A stretch of DNA of 64,000 bases from Hedera helix (Eukaryota; Streptophyta; Magnoliopsida; Apiales; Araliaceae), in contig OX359276.1 in assembly GCA_947179155.2 (NCBI GenBank), forward strand, positions 47,424,953 to 47,488,952, given 5' to 3'. Within the stretch, counting starts at the first letter, position 1, and every line of letters starts with the position of its first letter. The notes beneath the pieces were generated by a model that ran no database searches, was not told where the DNA came from, and saw nothing but the letters and a program-made list of their open reading frames with translations. The translations under genes and the position numbers were made by a program. Below, one piece after another: positions 25,530 through 38,692 of this stretch.

Positions 25530-28500
25530 TCAGAAGGTGATCTTTTTCATTCCTGATGAAGGCCTCTCCAATGAAGCAAGTACATCCTTGAGCTCTTTAA
25601 CATGGCTAGTCATTCTACTCATGGAATAAGCTTTAATCATGGTTCTATACGTAATCTTATCAGGCATACATCCTTTCCTCTCCATCAATTCAAGCACTCC
25701 TTTCATCTCTGCAATGCATCCCATCATCCCAAAAGCATCCACTAGGCAGTTAAAAAACACAATATCAAGTGTTATATCTGAATTTTCAATAAATCGCAGA
25801 AGACCACCAATTTTGTCAGCTTTTCCAGCTTTCCCATAAGCTCTTACAAGTGAACATAGTGTGATGCAGTTCGGTTTGATCCTCTCTGACTGCATCAACC
25901 TAAATAAAAACTCCACCTGTTTCAAATCACCAGCCCTTCCAAATGCATCTATTACTACATTGTAAGTGACAAGTGTCCATGAGAAGTGATATTTCTCCAT
26001 GTATTCCATTACAGCACTCATTTTCTCATAATAGCCAGTTTTCCCATAGGAATCTAAGAGTATGTTGAAGGTCTTGATGTTGGGTTGAATCCCAGCACTT
26101 TGAAACTTCTCATAACACTTCTCCATTGTTTCAATTTGCCCACTGTTTCCAAATGCTCTCAGCGTGGAGTTCATAGTCCATACATCAGGCTCAAATTCCT
26201 GCTGGCGAAGCATTTCAACAAGTGTTGATTCCATTTGAGTGAACCTTAAAGGGAATGGAAACAGTGGATCATTTTCTTCTGGCAGGTATTGTCAAAATAT
26301 AAGGGAACAAACAATTTCTCACATTTAGTTGAATGAATCAAGGGAAGAAAATGAAAAATAACAATGACCACAGGTTGCGGAATGGCATCAACAATGCGGG
26401 AAACTATCAGAGTGGCAATGGTGTCTTGGTAAGAGGTTTCAGCAGTGACAATGATGAAAGTGATGGCTGTTTCATTTCTTAAATATTTTTCGCCAATCAC
26501 TTTTTTTTTTTTTTTAAACTTTATAGCTACTAAATTATGGAAATCAGGAAATGCATTTTCATAAAATCTATCATTTTCCCAATAAATAGATAGCACACTC
26601 AAAATTACAAAGGTGAAAGGTGAATGCATTACCTTTTTGCTTTCCCATAGGCGTCGATGAGTGTATTGTACGTAATTGTGTTGGGTTTTATTCCTTGAGA
26701 TGCCATGTCAGAAAGAAGATCTTGCACTTTATCAAAGGCATAAACTTGCAGGCATGATTTTATGAGGATTGAGTACGTGAATACATCAGGCTGACAATTA
26801 GAAGTGTTCTTCATTTGTTCGAGGAGGGAAAATGCTTTGTTAAGATGACCACTTCGACTGTAGGCAGATAGAAGGGCAGTGTAGGATTCATGGTTCACAA
26901 CACAACCTTCATCAATCATGGCCTGAAATAGTGAATGGGCTTTCTCAGGTTGCTTACATTTTCCAAGCATGACTATTAGCTTGATATATATACCGGAGTT
27001 TGGCCTGTACCAAAGCTGCTCTTGGAGTAGTTCAAAAACCTGAAAATAAATCGAGCCTTGAATTAGACAGATTGTTGGCACTTAAAAAATGGTATTTTGA
27101 AAATAAATTTCCCAAAAAAATCAAATGATTTATGTAAATAGAACAAAAATATCTTGGAAAAAAAAAAATAGTATACGATTTCCAGATTCTGCAATGGAAT
27201 GATCTTTCTAAAGAAGAAGCAATATGAAAGTGGACAGATATTTATATTAGTTCATTCACCATATAATTGATTTATTTATTTATAAATAAAATGTCATATA
27301 CTTGATTTAACTTTTCACTTGGCCTTTAGAGGAAAGTGAGGGGAATAATACTGACTAGTGTTTATACCTAGAACCTGTTGGGTATAAATTAAATATACTT
27401 GTGGTGCCAAGTATGAGTATCCATCTTTCATCGGGCATAATAAACAAAAACTTGACTTCAGACTGATCCTCAGTTGCCTCAAAACATACATTATACCACC
27501 TCTTGAACTAATACGCATAAACTGCATCGGCAGATCTCACCTAGTTCTAGTTCTTATTTAGATGAAAATTGAACCAACTCTTAGTAAGTCACGTCTCAAT
27601 GAACTCCAATAAATACAGAACAAAGCCTTTTCTGCACTACTTGGATTAGCTAACAAATGTACATTTGTGTAATGCATTGCCTATACTTTTGACATGTTTT
27701 TCATTATTACTCTATCCCTCATCTTTCTTAATCTTTGTCTCATCCATGCAAGCCTTGAATCTAAACAATATCATTTCTCACTATGGCAATTATGATTGTT
27801 CTTGCATAAGTGCGAACATCATAAGTTCTCAACAAGTATCATCTCATCTCATCCAATTAACTTGTATTACAGTTTCTCCCTTTTGTTTTCATTCCCATTC
27901 TTCATCTCAAGTGCCCTGCTTCATTTTCTTTACATATCTAGGTTTAATACTCTGAAGTACTATACCTCTGAATTACTGTACCCTTGCCCAAAATACTCCT
28001 AACCCAACGATTTTGCCTGATCCAAGATACGGAAAAAATAATTGTTCTCATGTTAATAGATTCTTTATAGAGCACAAAGACAGTGCTCCACAAATTTAAA
28101 CAACTGCTCGCACACCTATCACTATTTAATATCTTAGCGAACCAAATGATATATTATTGCAGTACTGCACAAGGTAGAATGAAGTTCATTCAATCTATCT
28201 TAGCTAATCTACAATTAGTTAAGATTCTTTATTCTCTTTTCCTTTCCTTTATTAGCTGGTGGACCCAACCACGCCCAGGACTGGACTCAGTTCGAAAATC
28301 AGCTTGAGTAGGCTCATGAGAATTATTGATGCCAGTTAGACCAAATAAGAGACTTTGCGATGAAACTATTGCCCACTGAGCTAATCCATGAGGTATAATT
28401 TTCTTCTTTAACAAAAGTATGATGTTTGAAAGAAAAGACAAATACTCCTTCAGTTCCACAAAAGAGGCCCATTTCTTATGACAGTAGTACAAAATGAAAC

Positions 28501-29455
28501 AATGGCCTCAAGTTTGATATCACAATTTCATTATCATGTCATCACTACTAAATAAACTAAATACTCGATCAATTTAGTGCTAAAACTAGAACAAATAAAC
28601 TCCCTCAGCTCCAAAAAAAGAGTCCCATTTGAAAAAATAAAAAAATTCCACAAAATGAGTCCTTTTTTTTGTTGATGGTACTTGGTAGTGTATTTAAAAT
28701 GAAATAATTTCCTCAAGTTTTCAGCCATAATTTCATTATCATGCCACTGTTACTAAACTAACAACTTATTATTTTTAAGGGTGAACATAACCAAATATAC
28801 ATCCTTAATGTTTGCAAATTTTACAAACGGGAGAATATATCCTTAAAAGTTGTAAATTTTGTAGATGGGACTCTTTTCTGGGATTATAAAATAGATGTGC
28901 AACCCATTAACAATTTACATTATCCTTGCTAAAATTGCTCATATATGGCATTTGTGATAGAAAGACCAAGACTTTGGCAATCAAAGAGAACAAGCATATT
29001 AAAATAATGGTTCGAACAAGTAATGGGTAATGGACCTTAAGAGCAGACTCCCAACGCATGGCTGTGATTCTCTCGTGAAGGGCTTCAAGAACAGTTCTTG
29101 GCAAAAGCTTCTTCGAATTGTTTGGGCCTTTTTTCTTCTCAATCACAGCTTTTGTGGCCTCTCTTCTCAATATTATTGATATTGCCTTCTGTGACGCTAT
29201 CTTGTTGTTGACTTCCGTCTTTCTCTCTCTATTTTCTATCTCCTTCAGTTTAACGCTGTCAATTCTTCTTCTAGAAGTAATTTTAGTACCTTTCTCTGTT
29301 ACAGCGAGTGAATTTGTTTGCTTAAAAAATGATTCTGATTCTGATTCTGGTATTCGTTGTGCTTCAAGTTTGTTCTGGACGGTTATCGGTTTAGTTCCAG
29401 GTCTCCGGTTAAACAACGGCGGGAATGGGTCTGTGGGTCCGAATAGGGATGCCAT
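25530..29455 (-). CDS. P-class pentatricopeptide repeat protein, At5g48730-like
   Basis: Three minus-strand exons: 29455-29036 (140 codons), 27039-26633, 26244-25530. Phases join exactly: 1542 nt, 513 aa. The first 140 residues are basic and Ser/Thr-rich, in keeping with an organelle transit peptide; the recalled Arabidopsis relative is chloroplastic. From residue 141 (FELLQEQLWYRPN) to near the C-terminus there are about ten tandem 35-aa helical-hairpin PPR units, for example QPDVFTYSILIKSCLQV and KPNTITYNTLIDAYGKAK. There is no E or DYW extension, so it is P class, a type that binds organellar RNA to stabilise or process it. The RNA target cannot be read from the sequence. Intron 1 is about 2.0 kb and has MITE pieces at 28.4-28.8 kb. 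The 5' flank is only about 145 bp before a duplicated copy of its own exon 2 and intron 1. Confidence 0.95.
28441..28775. repeat. Two tandem Stowaway-like MITE fragments in PPR intron 1
   Basis: Two related copies (about 28441-28560 and 28598-28775) begin CTCC(T/C)TCAG(T/C)TCCA and share CCCATTT and AATTTCATTATCATG blocks in the same order. The ends resemble the CTCCCTCCGTCC terminus of Tc1/Mariner-type Stowaway MITEs. Full inverted ends are not visible. Confidence 0.45.
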
Positions 29456-29625
29456 TTATTTTGTTCACAAAGAGAGTGCAGAAAGAAGGCACATAGAGCG
29501 GTACTCTTTCTTATTTTGGTTGGTTGAAAGAGGCTAAGCTAATAAAGGCGAGGGCAAATAGGCCTGGGTGACCCAGAAATCCGTGCTAAAAAGGCTTATT
29601 GGGCTTTCTCAGGTTGCTTACCTTT

Positions 29626-31435
29626 GGGTCATTTACATAAATATACAATTTTTAGAAAATAATTATAAAAATAGTGCACTAACAAAAATAATTACAAAAA
29701 AAAATACACTAATAAAAATAATTATAAAAAGTGTGCAAAAAAGAAAGAAAGAGAAAACAGAGGAGAGAGAAAAGAGGACACATGTACCCTACTTCCTCCC
29801 TCCCCTCCGCCTCTTCCCGCCTGCCTCTCCCCCTCGCTCCTGCCTCCGTCTGCCTCCTCTTTCCCCCCTCCCCTCCCCGCCTATCTCCTTCCTCCCCGCC
29901 TTCCCCTGTCCCCCCTTCCCCTTCTCCTTCCCCCTCCCCCTCCATCCTGCCTCCTCATTTCCCTTCCCTGTCTCCCTCCTCCGTCCCCCCTCCCCCTCCC
30001 CCTCCCGCTCCCGCTCCCGCCTGCCTCCTCCTTCCCCCTCCCCGTCTCCTTCCTCCGTCCCCCCTCCCCCTCCCGCCTGCCTCCACCTCCCTCCTCCGTC
30101 CCCCCTCCCCACCTCCCTCCTCCGTCCCCCCTCCCCCCGTCTCCTCCCTCCTCTGTACCCCCTCCCCACCTGCCTCCTCTCTCACCTCTCCCTGCCTCCC
30201 TCCCCCCACCTCCTCCATACAAAGGTAATCAACCCTGTAATACAAAGGTAACCAAACCACCTTAACACAAAAGATAACAAACCTTTAATACAAAGGTAAC
30301 CAAACTTTAATACAAGGTAACCAACCCTTAGTACAAAGGTAACCAAACTTTAATACAGAGGTAACCAACCTTTAATACAAGGGTAACCAAAACTATTTAT
30401 TACACATTCAAGAATTGGTTACCTCCATACTAGTGTTTGGTTACCTCTATACTAGTGTTTGGTCACCTAGAATTACTACATTAAAAAACAAATTATCAGA
30501 AATTTGTTACCTCAATAATAGTATTTGGTTACCTAGGTTTACTTGTTTGGTTACCTATATTTACTGCACATTCATGAATTTGGTTACCTTCGTACTATTG
30601 TTTGGTTACCTATATTTACTTGTGTCATTGTTGCCGGTGGTAACCAAACCTTAATACGGAGGTAACCAATTTAGCTTTTGTGGTCAAACACACACATTAA
30701 ACACCAAGAGCACATAACATCCAGCAGACCTGGCACCACCACCACCAGAACTAGTGCCACCACGATCAGATCTGGAGCCACCACGAGGGGAGGAGGTGCG
30801 GGGTTGGGGAGAGGAAGGGGAGGAGGGACGGAGGCAGGGGGCGGTTGGAGGGGCTGGGGTGGGGGTGGTGGTCGAGGGAGGAGGGGTGAGGGCGGGAGGA
30901 GGCGATGCGGGCATGAGGAGATGAAGGAGAGGAATGGTGGGGACGGAGGGAGGTGGGCGGGCGGAGGGGGCTGGGGCGGGGGTGGTGGTCGGGGGAGGAG
31001 GCGGTCGGAGGAAGAAGGAAAGAGGCGAGGCGGGGGGAGGGGAGGGGAGGGGGGATTGTGGTGGAGGGGAGGAAAGGCGGGGGCGGGAGTGGGGGTCGGT
31101 GGCTGGGTGGTGGGGTGGGGTGGGGTAGGGGTGGTGGTCGGGGGGAAAGAGAGGAGGCAAGTGGATGAAGTGGAGGAAACATAGATGAATATTTGCAACG
31201 GATGAGAGAGATTGGGGGATGAAAGAGATAAATTTTTGTTTCTTTTTTATGATAATGATGATGACAGCAATGAAGATGATATTTAAAATTTAAAATACCC
31301 ATCTAAATTAAAGGGATACTAAATATATTTATTTTGTAAATAAATATGAAAAAATGTATTACTTTTGTAATTATTTTATGGATACACCATTATTGTAATT
31401 ACTTCTAAAAATGTACTAAAATATGTAATTGTCCC
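29626..31435. mobile_element. Non-autonomous MULE with mirror-like arms and GGTAACC array
   Basis: 1810-bp element flanked by a perfect 9-bp direct repeat CTTACCTTT (29617-29625 and 31436-31444), the Mutator target-duplication size. Terminal inverted repeats of about 50 bp begin GGGTCATTTACATA on the left and GGGACAATTACATA on the right. Inside are a CCTCCCC-rich stretch (about 29785-30215), an array of GGTAACCAA-containing units followed by inverted units (30220-30675), and a GGGGAGG-rich stretch (about 30770-31165) roughly complementary to the first. The long open frames here are low-complexity artefacts. No transposase is present. Confidence 0.88.
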
Positions 31436-31859
31436 CTTACCTTTTTCCAATCATGAACATTAGCTTGATATATATACCGGAGTTTGGCCTGTACCAAAGC
31501 TGCTCTTGGAATAGTTCAAAAACCTGAAAATAAATCGAGCTTTATATTAGACAGATTGTTAGTACTTAAAGTTCGCAAAAAAAAAAATCACAAAAATAAT
31601 AAAAGATTTATGGAAGGAAAATATCTTCGAAAAAAATAGTATAAATATTTATATTAGTTCATTCACCATATAATTTATTTATTTATTTATTTATAAATAA
31701 AATGTCAAATTCTTGATTTAACTTGGCCTTTAAAGGAAAGTTGGGGGGAATAATACTGACTAGTGCTTACGCCTAGAACTTGTTGGGCATAAATTAAATA
31801 TACTAATGTTGCCAAGTATGAGTACCCATCTTTCATCGGGTAAAATAAAGTGTTTGAAC

Positions 31860-34728
31860 TAGGGGTGAAAATGATCCCGAGTTGATCCGAACACTCTGAT
31901 GCTCAAGCTCGACTCGGATCAGAAAATTTATGTTCAGGTTCAACTCGAATTCGAAATGATAATTTCTAAGGCTGCTCAAGTTCTGTCGACGCCGGGATTT
32001 TCGTCGTTTCGTTTTTTAATAATAAAAAAATGCCCTTTCCGATTTTAGCCTTTGGATTTTGATGTGATTTTTGAAAAGGGTCGGCTTAGTGTCGACGGGG
32101 TTTGAAAGATCGATTTTATGATGAGCCAATTGACCAGAGTCGCCAGTTGGTATTTTTGAAATGGATGTACCAACTCATCCGAATTTTGTTTTTTCGTAAT
32201 CGCTGGCTCATATGTGACTCCGAATTAATTGGTCCGCAAACCGAGATTCATAGAGTTCGGGGGCTTGCTTAAGCAAGGGGAAGGTGTTAGGCACCCCCCT
32301 ACTTTCGTGAAACACGGTTACCGCAATCTCGATGTTTTCTTATCCTTTTAAATCCTGAAATGTGTGTGTGCGCGTGCGTGTGTGCCTAGGCGATGATTGT
32401 GGTGAGTTTTTTTTGCATAAAAGTTACTTGGATTTTATTATGGCTAAAAAGTGTTTTGTCGGGAAAGCGTTTTTTAGACGTCTTTTGATCCAAATGGCGA
32501 GGCTTCATTTTTATAATAAATATTGATTTTAATTTCGATAACGATGGGGTTTTTTATTCGGTGTTGTTTTCAGAAAACAGTTTGTAAACTTTTGTCAAAT
32601 AGGTATCGAGACTATACATTGCCCTTTTAATAATAGATCAAATAACATGAAGGCAACTTATAGAACTCTTTCACCCTATGTACAAAGTTTACCGAAAACA
32701 TTCATTTATTTTACGAAATCATTTTTTGTGACATTTTAAAACCAACTAAAGCCTTTTCATCAGTCATGGATTAAAGTTTGCCAAAAAACCCTTAATTTTA
32801 AACCTCGTGAATCTAGCATCCTAATTTGATCACTTTTACAAAATCTTCATTATTTGTCTTATTTTGAAAACCATTGTTGTGTCGTAAATTAAAACAAACA
32901 TCCCAAAACGTGTCGGGGCTATCCACGGGCATGTGAGCCATCCAGACAACCCCAAACACCTACAATCACATACTTTATTATTACGGGGCCTTAACCCGAT
33001 CCCGATTCGGTATCGCTTTAAGGCCCAATATTACATTTACACAACCACAAATCCCATCTGATGATTACATATACCAAAAATGTCCATCATCGGGATTTGA
33101 CCACGAGGATCTCCTCCCTGGGCTCACATTCACCCAAATCGTTGCACAACCAACACTTAACCAAATCTAACGAGATTTAACATTGCTATCACATTACATA
33201 ACCCAAATATCACCAAATCAACACTACGCATTACTTATAACCATAACGAACGAAAAATCACCATACGGATATCATCGGGGCGTTAGGAGGAATTATGTTC
33301 CGATGAAACCCTTGCTAACGACACCTAATCCACGGATCATCACCATTACAACAACAACTATATCAAATAACCAATCACAATGCTACACTAACAATACAAG
33401 CCATATAAACTCAAACAAATATCCTTTTCACCTTGCAAAACGCCGGTTCAAGCTTCTTATATCACAAAATAGATTACACCACAAGATCACTAACTAATGA
33501 ACACAACAAATGGAATATGTTGTTTGAATCTAGCAACAAAATTCGACCTCTCTCTCTCTCCCGCGCGATCTCTCTCTCTCTTTTTTCTTTCTTTTTTCTT
33601 CCTTTTTTGCTCTCGAACGCAACAATGACCGATCTATAGCCTTCACCAGGCAGCCGCAGATGCATCTGCGGCTGGCCGCAGATCCATCTGCGGCTGCCTG
33701 CTGTGGCCGTCCGCGCCGAACCTCGGCTGCCGTGTGCCGTCTCCTCGAGCCGTGCGAAACCCCGAAAGTCGTTGGCCGCAGATGCATCCGCGGCTGTCTG
33801 GCTTCCTTTTCTCGATTTCTGTGCCACGCGGTCTTAAATCGTCATTTTTTGCTGTATTATTTCGGAAGGCTGTTACCTGATGTATAAATCGCTCTTTGTG
33901 CTTGGCTTCCAGGGGGCGCTGCCCCCTACCACCCCCGCCAGCTCACCGGCGAGCTGGGCAGCCGCTTGCTCACCGGGGAGCGAGACCCCCGAACATCGTA
34001 AGCGTAGTGGCCATTTGTCGTCTTTGGTGATCCAATCAGGTTCTTCTGGATCAGCTGTTTGCCTTGCCTGATGCTCGTTATCTGCTGTGACGGATTTAAC
34101 CGTAAGTCGTTGGGGTGGCTTTGTGTTGGGGTCCACCTTCCTTTTCGCTCGTCGGGTCAAATGACGATTCTGCCCTCCTGTCAGGGTTAGTACAAAAGTG
34201 CAAAATTTGGGTGTCTACAAGTTTGACTCGATGAATTACTCGATACTACTCGGCTCGAAGTTACTCGACTCGTTTTCACAACGAGTAATTCGCGAGCCTC
34301 TATTCGAGCTCGAATCTGAAATGGATCACACCAAAATGAGACATAAAAATGAAAACTTAAAAAAACTTCAATTTTATTTATATATAAAAATACAAGTTAC
34401 AAAAATTACAATGATAAATTTATAATATTAATTATACTATAATACAATTTCTAGTAACATCATTATATTTATCTAATCTCATACATCGAACCCCTAAATG
34501 AGTAGGGTTCATTGAGTAAGAATCGAGTATGGATCAGATGAAGGCAGTGTACTCGAACCCTAAAACGAGCGAACAGTGTGCTGCTCAGATTCGAGTTCAG
34601 TATTATAATCCTATAAACGAGCTTGACTCATATTCGGCTCAGATGCCTACCGAATCCAAGCCCCGGATCATATTTTCGAGTCGAATCCGAGTCGGGTACC
34701 ATGTAACTCGGACCGATTTTCACCCCTA
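31860..34728. mobile_element. hAT-type element (carrying a solo LTR)
   Basis: Ends TAGGGGTGAAAAT at 31860 and the inverted ATTTTCACCCCTA at 34728, with perfect 8-bp target repeats GTTTGAAC (31852-31859 and 34729-34736). Subterminal regions are rich in CTCGACTCGG/CGAGTC words in both orientations. Without the LTR inside, the element is about 630 bp and non-coding. Confidence 0.88.
31984..34219. mobile_element. Solo LTR, probably Ty3/gypsy
   Basis: 2236 bp starting TGTCGACGCC and ending GGTGTCTACA (inverse TGTAGACACC), flanked by near-identical 5-bp repeats AGTTC (31979-31983) and AGTTT (34220-34224). There is no second LTR, primer-binding site or pol coding sequence. A GGGGAAGGTGTTAGGCACCCC-like stretch and a GC-rich 3' half are common in plant gypsy LTRs. 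Family assignment is tentative. Confidence 0.75.
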
Positions 34729-34857
34729 GTTTGAACCCTAGTTATAATTGAAAATTAGTCGAAAATTATAATATGGGTAATTTCTGTTATTAAGATTTTT
34801 ATTATCTTCATCATGAATAATTTGCTACAAGTTATAAGCGATATATCTTCAGGATAT

Positions 34858-36398
34858 TGTTAGAGTTTATGCCCTAGAGGCTAATTATTTGATGTAATTG
34901 CTTAACATTTTTGATATTATATTTGATTGAATAAATGGATTATTTTATTATGATTTCATTTACTGCGTTATATAAATGTTAACATAATAAAAGCCCTTAG
35001 AATAATGGTACGAATTATATAGCTTTAAGTATGTGACTTGAACATGAGATTATATAATTATAATTAGTATCATTGCTCTTAAATGTCCCTAGTCGAGTAT
35101 CATTGTTAATGGGACAACAATGATGCATTGAGATTAGTATGTGGATTGACTGATGGCCAAATCTCATTGGTCATAAATATATGAGATATTTGAGTCAATG
35201 CATAGGTACATGTTAGAGAACAATGTACTGGACAGACCCACCATGAGAATTCTACATGGAGCATTATGCAAAGTGTCATAAGAAATTCTTATAGTGACAA
35301 TGATGTAATGATCCTCCGACCTGAAGTCACTATATTATTACACGAGAATTTGTGTACTTTGATATCATCAAATGTCACCTTTAATAGGGTGGACAATAAA
35401 GGTGATTATTGGGTACATCATGAATCGTGTGAGGAATATGAGTGATCTAGATGGAATTTAACCCTCCTATATATTAGGGGTGATATCCACAGGCCTCTTG
35501 ATTGAGTAGGACTATGAAATGCATGACCATGCTCAAATATTGATTTGTTTCATATAGTCTACTCATTGATCAAGAAAACTCAGATTAAATTATGAAGAGT
35601 ATGACACATTCCATGCCTCGAGTTTAATCTAGGATATAAGGTTAAAAGGATTAAATTACATTGAAACATTAGTCACGAAAAGGTTGTATCGAATCACCGA
35701 TCTTATTATTATTTGGGTAGCAGTGATGCATTACTAGATGCCGCTCACTGTTTATAATTTTATAATATGATTTTAAAATTATTGTCAACATAATAATAAC
35801 CTATAGGGTCACACACTTAGAACGTAATTAAAAGGGAATTAATTTAAATTGTAAGTATTTTAAATATGTCAATATGATTGATAATATTTAAAAAATTACG
35901 AATTTAAATTAATAGGATAATTTGTATATATGTATATTAATTAAGTAAGACTTAATTAAACTATAATATATATAAATTCGGATTTTATTTTTCTATTTAT
36001 TTTAGGTTTTAGTTAATTCCTATTAACTACTATATATATGATATATCAGTAGTCCAAAAGTTACGTAAGGAAAAACTAAAACCCTAGCCGCTTTCAGAAA
36101 GAGGCTAGAGAGAAAAATAATTGGGAAATCCTGATCTTGGTGGCTAGTACCGCAGTTCCTTTTGCTGCAGATCGTGGGACGATTCGCGGAGCGTTCGTGT
36201 GGATACCGTAGAGACGCAGTCGCTGGATTGCGTTGAAGATTCGAAGCCGTTCCAGAATTTCATCGTCTTCTCTCCATCTCAGATAATCGGTAAAATAATC
36301 TAAACCTCTGATTAATCTGTTTTCGCGTGGATCCTGTCTTAGGGTTTTGAAATTTTTTTTTTAAATTCCGCTGCTTTCACTGTATCGAAACCCTAACA
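34858..36398. mobile_element. Solo LTR, probably Ty1/copia
   Basis: 1541 bp starting TGTTAGAGTTTATGCCCTAG and ending AACCCTAACA, with a perfect 5-bp target repeat GATAT (34853-34857 and 36399-36403). The uninterrupted target can be seen in the sister repeat at about 37780-37825. No coding sequence inside. Start and end sequences resemble plant copia LTRs. Confidence 0.85.
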
Positions 36399-38692
36399 GA
36401 TATATGTCAAGTTTCAGAGTTGAACAATTCACAAAATATTTCAGTCAAATATATTTTTATGAAAGTTATATGTTTGTAGAAAAAACTAAGTGAGAGAAAA
36501 AAGAATTTTAGGTGCAATTTTTTTTCTTATAATACAAGTATTCTCTATTTCTCATATACATATATCTCTTCATATATCTACACATATAGATATATGTATA
36601 CATATATAATATAATCACATTAAAATTTTTATTACTTCTTGGATAAAAAATATACATAAAAATAAATCAACATATAACAATTATGATCATCCCAAAAACA
36701 CTACGAATAACATTTATAAGTGTTTTCTCAACATCATAATCATATTGTATACAAGATTTACTCAACCAAATCTATTTCTACAATATCTCTTTTAACTATT
36801 GGTTGATAATTAATTTATTTCCCATGAATGAAGTAATTTATCTACAAAATATATGCATAAAAATAGCAAGCAATATTAGACACTAAATATTAGCTCAATT
36901 TTATATGCATAATTTTGTTCAAAAAGAACATAAATTTACATTATTCTCAAAATATATTAATTTACAACTAATTTGTTATACATCAAGACAAGTAAATTTC
37001 TCAAAATAAATTAATCTTAATTAGTGTATTAGAAAAATAATTGTCTCAAATTTCATACATATATATACACATTATAATATTTTATCTACTCATAAAATAT
37101 TATAATAAAAATATATATACAAAAAATTAAATTTATTTGGTCATGAACAAAAATTTAATTACTTTTATTATCCCACAAAATTAATTAAATAATTTATTAC
37201 AACTAAATGTAAGTAAAATAATACTCAAACATAAAATATCATCTACACATGACATAATACATTAAGTATATACCATTCATGCATATATACTTATAAAATG
37301 ATAAACAAATTTCATTCTCTAAAATAAATAAAAAATTCATGACACGCAGTTTTGAATAAAATCCGAAGAACACTGTATCAACTTAAGTTGGTGTCATCTT
37401 CATTAGATATTTCTTGAATTTACTTTTGTTCTCATCGACAATAATTTACACACTTGTAAATTGAAATAACTCTTTCACTTCCATTTCTATAATTTAATTT
37501 CCTACCGATGGTTGTCACCAAAATAATTAGTAAAATATCTCAAAATATAATTAATTATAATGATAATTTCATTGGTGAAATAGAAATAAGAAAACTATCA
37601 CTTATTTTTGAAAACCGTGTTGTCTTTTATCTCACCAAAATCATGAATACAACAACTCAATAAAGATCTTAAAATTGTTAGAATCGTAGTTTCGTAAAGT
37701 CATAATCAAAAATTAGTCAGAGAACATAATACGAGTGATCCATGTCCTAAAGATCTTTATCGCCCCTACCACAAATGGTTTGTTACAAGTTATAAGCGAT
37801 ATATCTCCAAAATATACGTCAAGTTTCAAAGTTGAATAATTTTGTAATAGCAATTCACAAAATGTTTCAATCGAATATTTCTTTGTGTTAGTTATATGTT
37901 TATAGAAAAAACTAAGTGAGAGGAGAGAATTTCAGGTGCAAGTTTTCTTTTTATGATGTAAATATTTTCCATTTCTTATATATGTATATCTCTTCATATA
38001 TCTACACATATAAATATATATGTATACATATATAATAGTAACAACTATTATAAATTCTATTTTAATTACTCATTATTATAAATATAATGTTGTAAGTTAC
38101 ACATTAGTCATAATGATGTAAGTTATAAATTATTAATAATAATATAATTTAAATAATAAAAAAAAGAAAGTCGCGTTAAAAGATTAACTAGTTGTCAAAT
38201 CCAAAATATATTGGACTTCTTTTATTTTGTTTCATATAATTAAATAAGATTACACTACTAATGATTATAAAACAACTAGTAATCTTTTATTAATCATTAT
38301 GGAACCAAGACAAACTAGTTTTTACAAATAACTTGCACCTTATCAATGTTTCACTTAAGTCATTGATAAACACTAGTCATATGATTCTAATTTGAACCAA
38401 ATGAATTACTTTTATTCTCCACATGAAAGACATTAAGTTACACCTTTTATACTTATTTAAATTATGTCCACAAATGAGTTTTATCAAACTCAAATGTGAC
38501 AAATAATAAGTCATAAAAGTATAAAATAAGATGCAATATATAAAATAAACAAAAGTTTGCCTACATATCCTTAGTTGCCTCAAAACATACATTATACCAC
38601 ATTATGAACTAATACGCATAAATTGCATAGACAGATCTAACCTAATTCTAGTTCTTATATGTTTAGATGAAAGCTGAACCAACTCTTAGTAA

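Larger units (their letters stand above)
31850..38540. mobile_element. Composite nested insertion block
   Basis: Flanked by a 9-bp direct repeat TAAAATAAA (31841-31849 and 38541-38549). The host element has two LTR-like direct repeats starting TGTT(T/A)GAA(C/T)C. The left copy starts at 31851 and is broken by later insertions: it continues at 34737-34857 and 36399 to about 36610. The right copy spans about 37676-38045. Between them is AT-rich, non-coding DNA. The flanking repeat size and the LTR-like repeats do not agree on one class, so the type is unresolved. It carries a hAT element and a copia solo LTR, and the hAT in turn carries a gypsy solo LTR. Confidence 0.55.

Noticed and set aside
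29118..29537. 139-codon open frame on the + strand
   Set aside because: It is the antisense shadow of PPR exon 1, whose minus-strand frame joins correctly to exons 2 and 3.
29709..31302. Several long Pro-rich or Gly/Arg-rich open frames on both strands
   Set aside because: They lie in the C-rich and G-rich arms of the MULE; biased composition removes stop codons. No domain is visible and they overlap in many frames.
33474..34160. Arg/Ala-rich open frames
   Set aside because: Located in the GC-rich part of a solo LTR; composition is driven by repeated GCCGCAGAT-type words.
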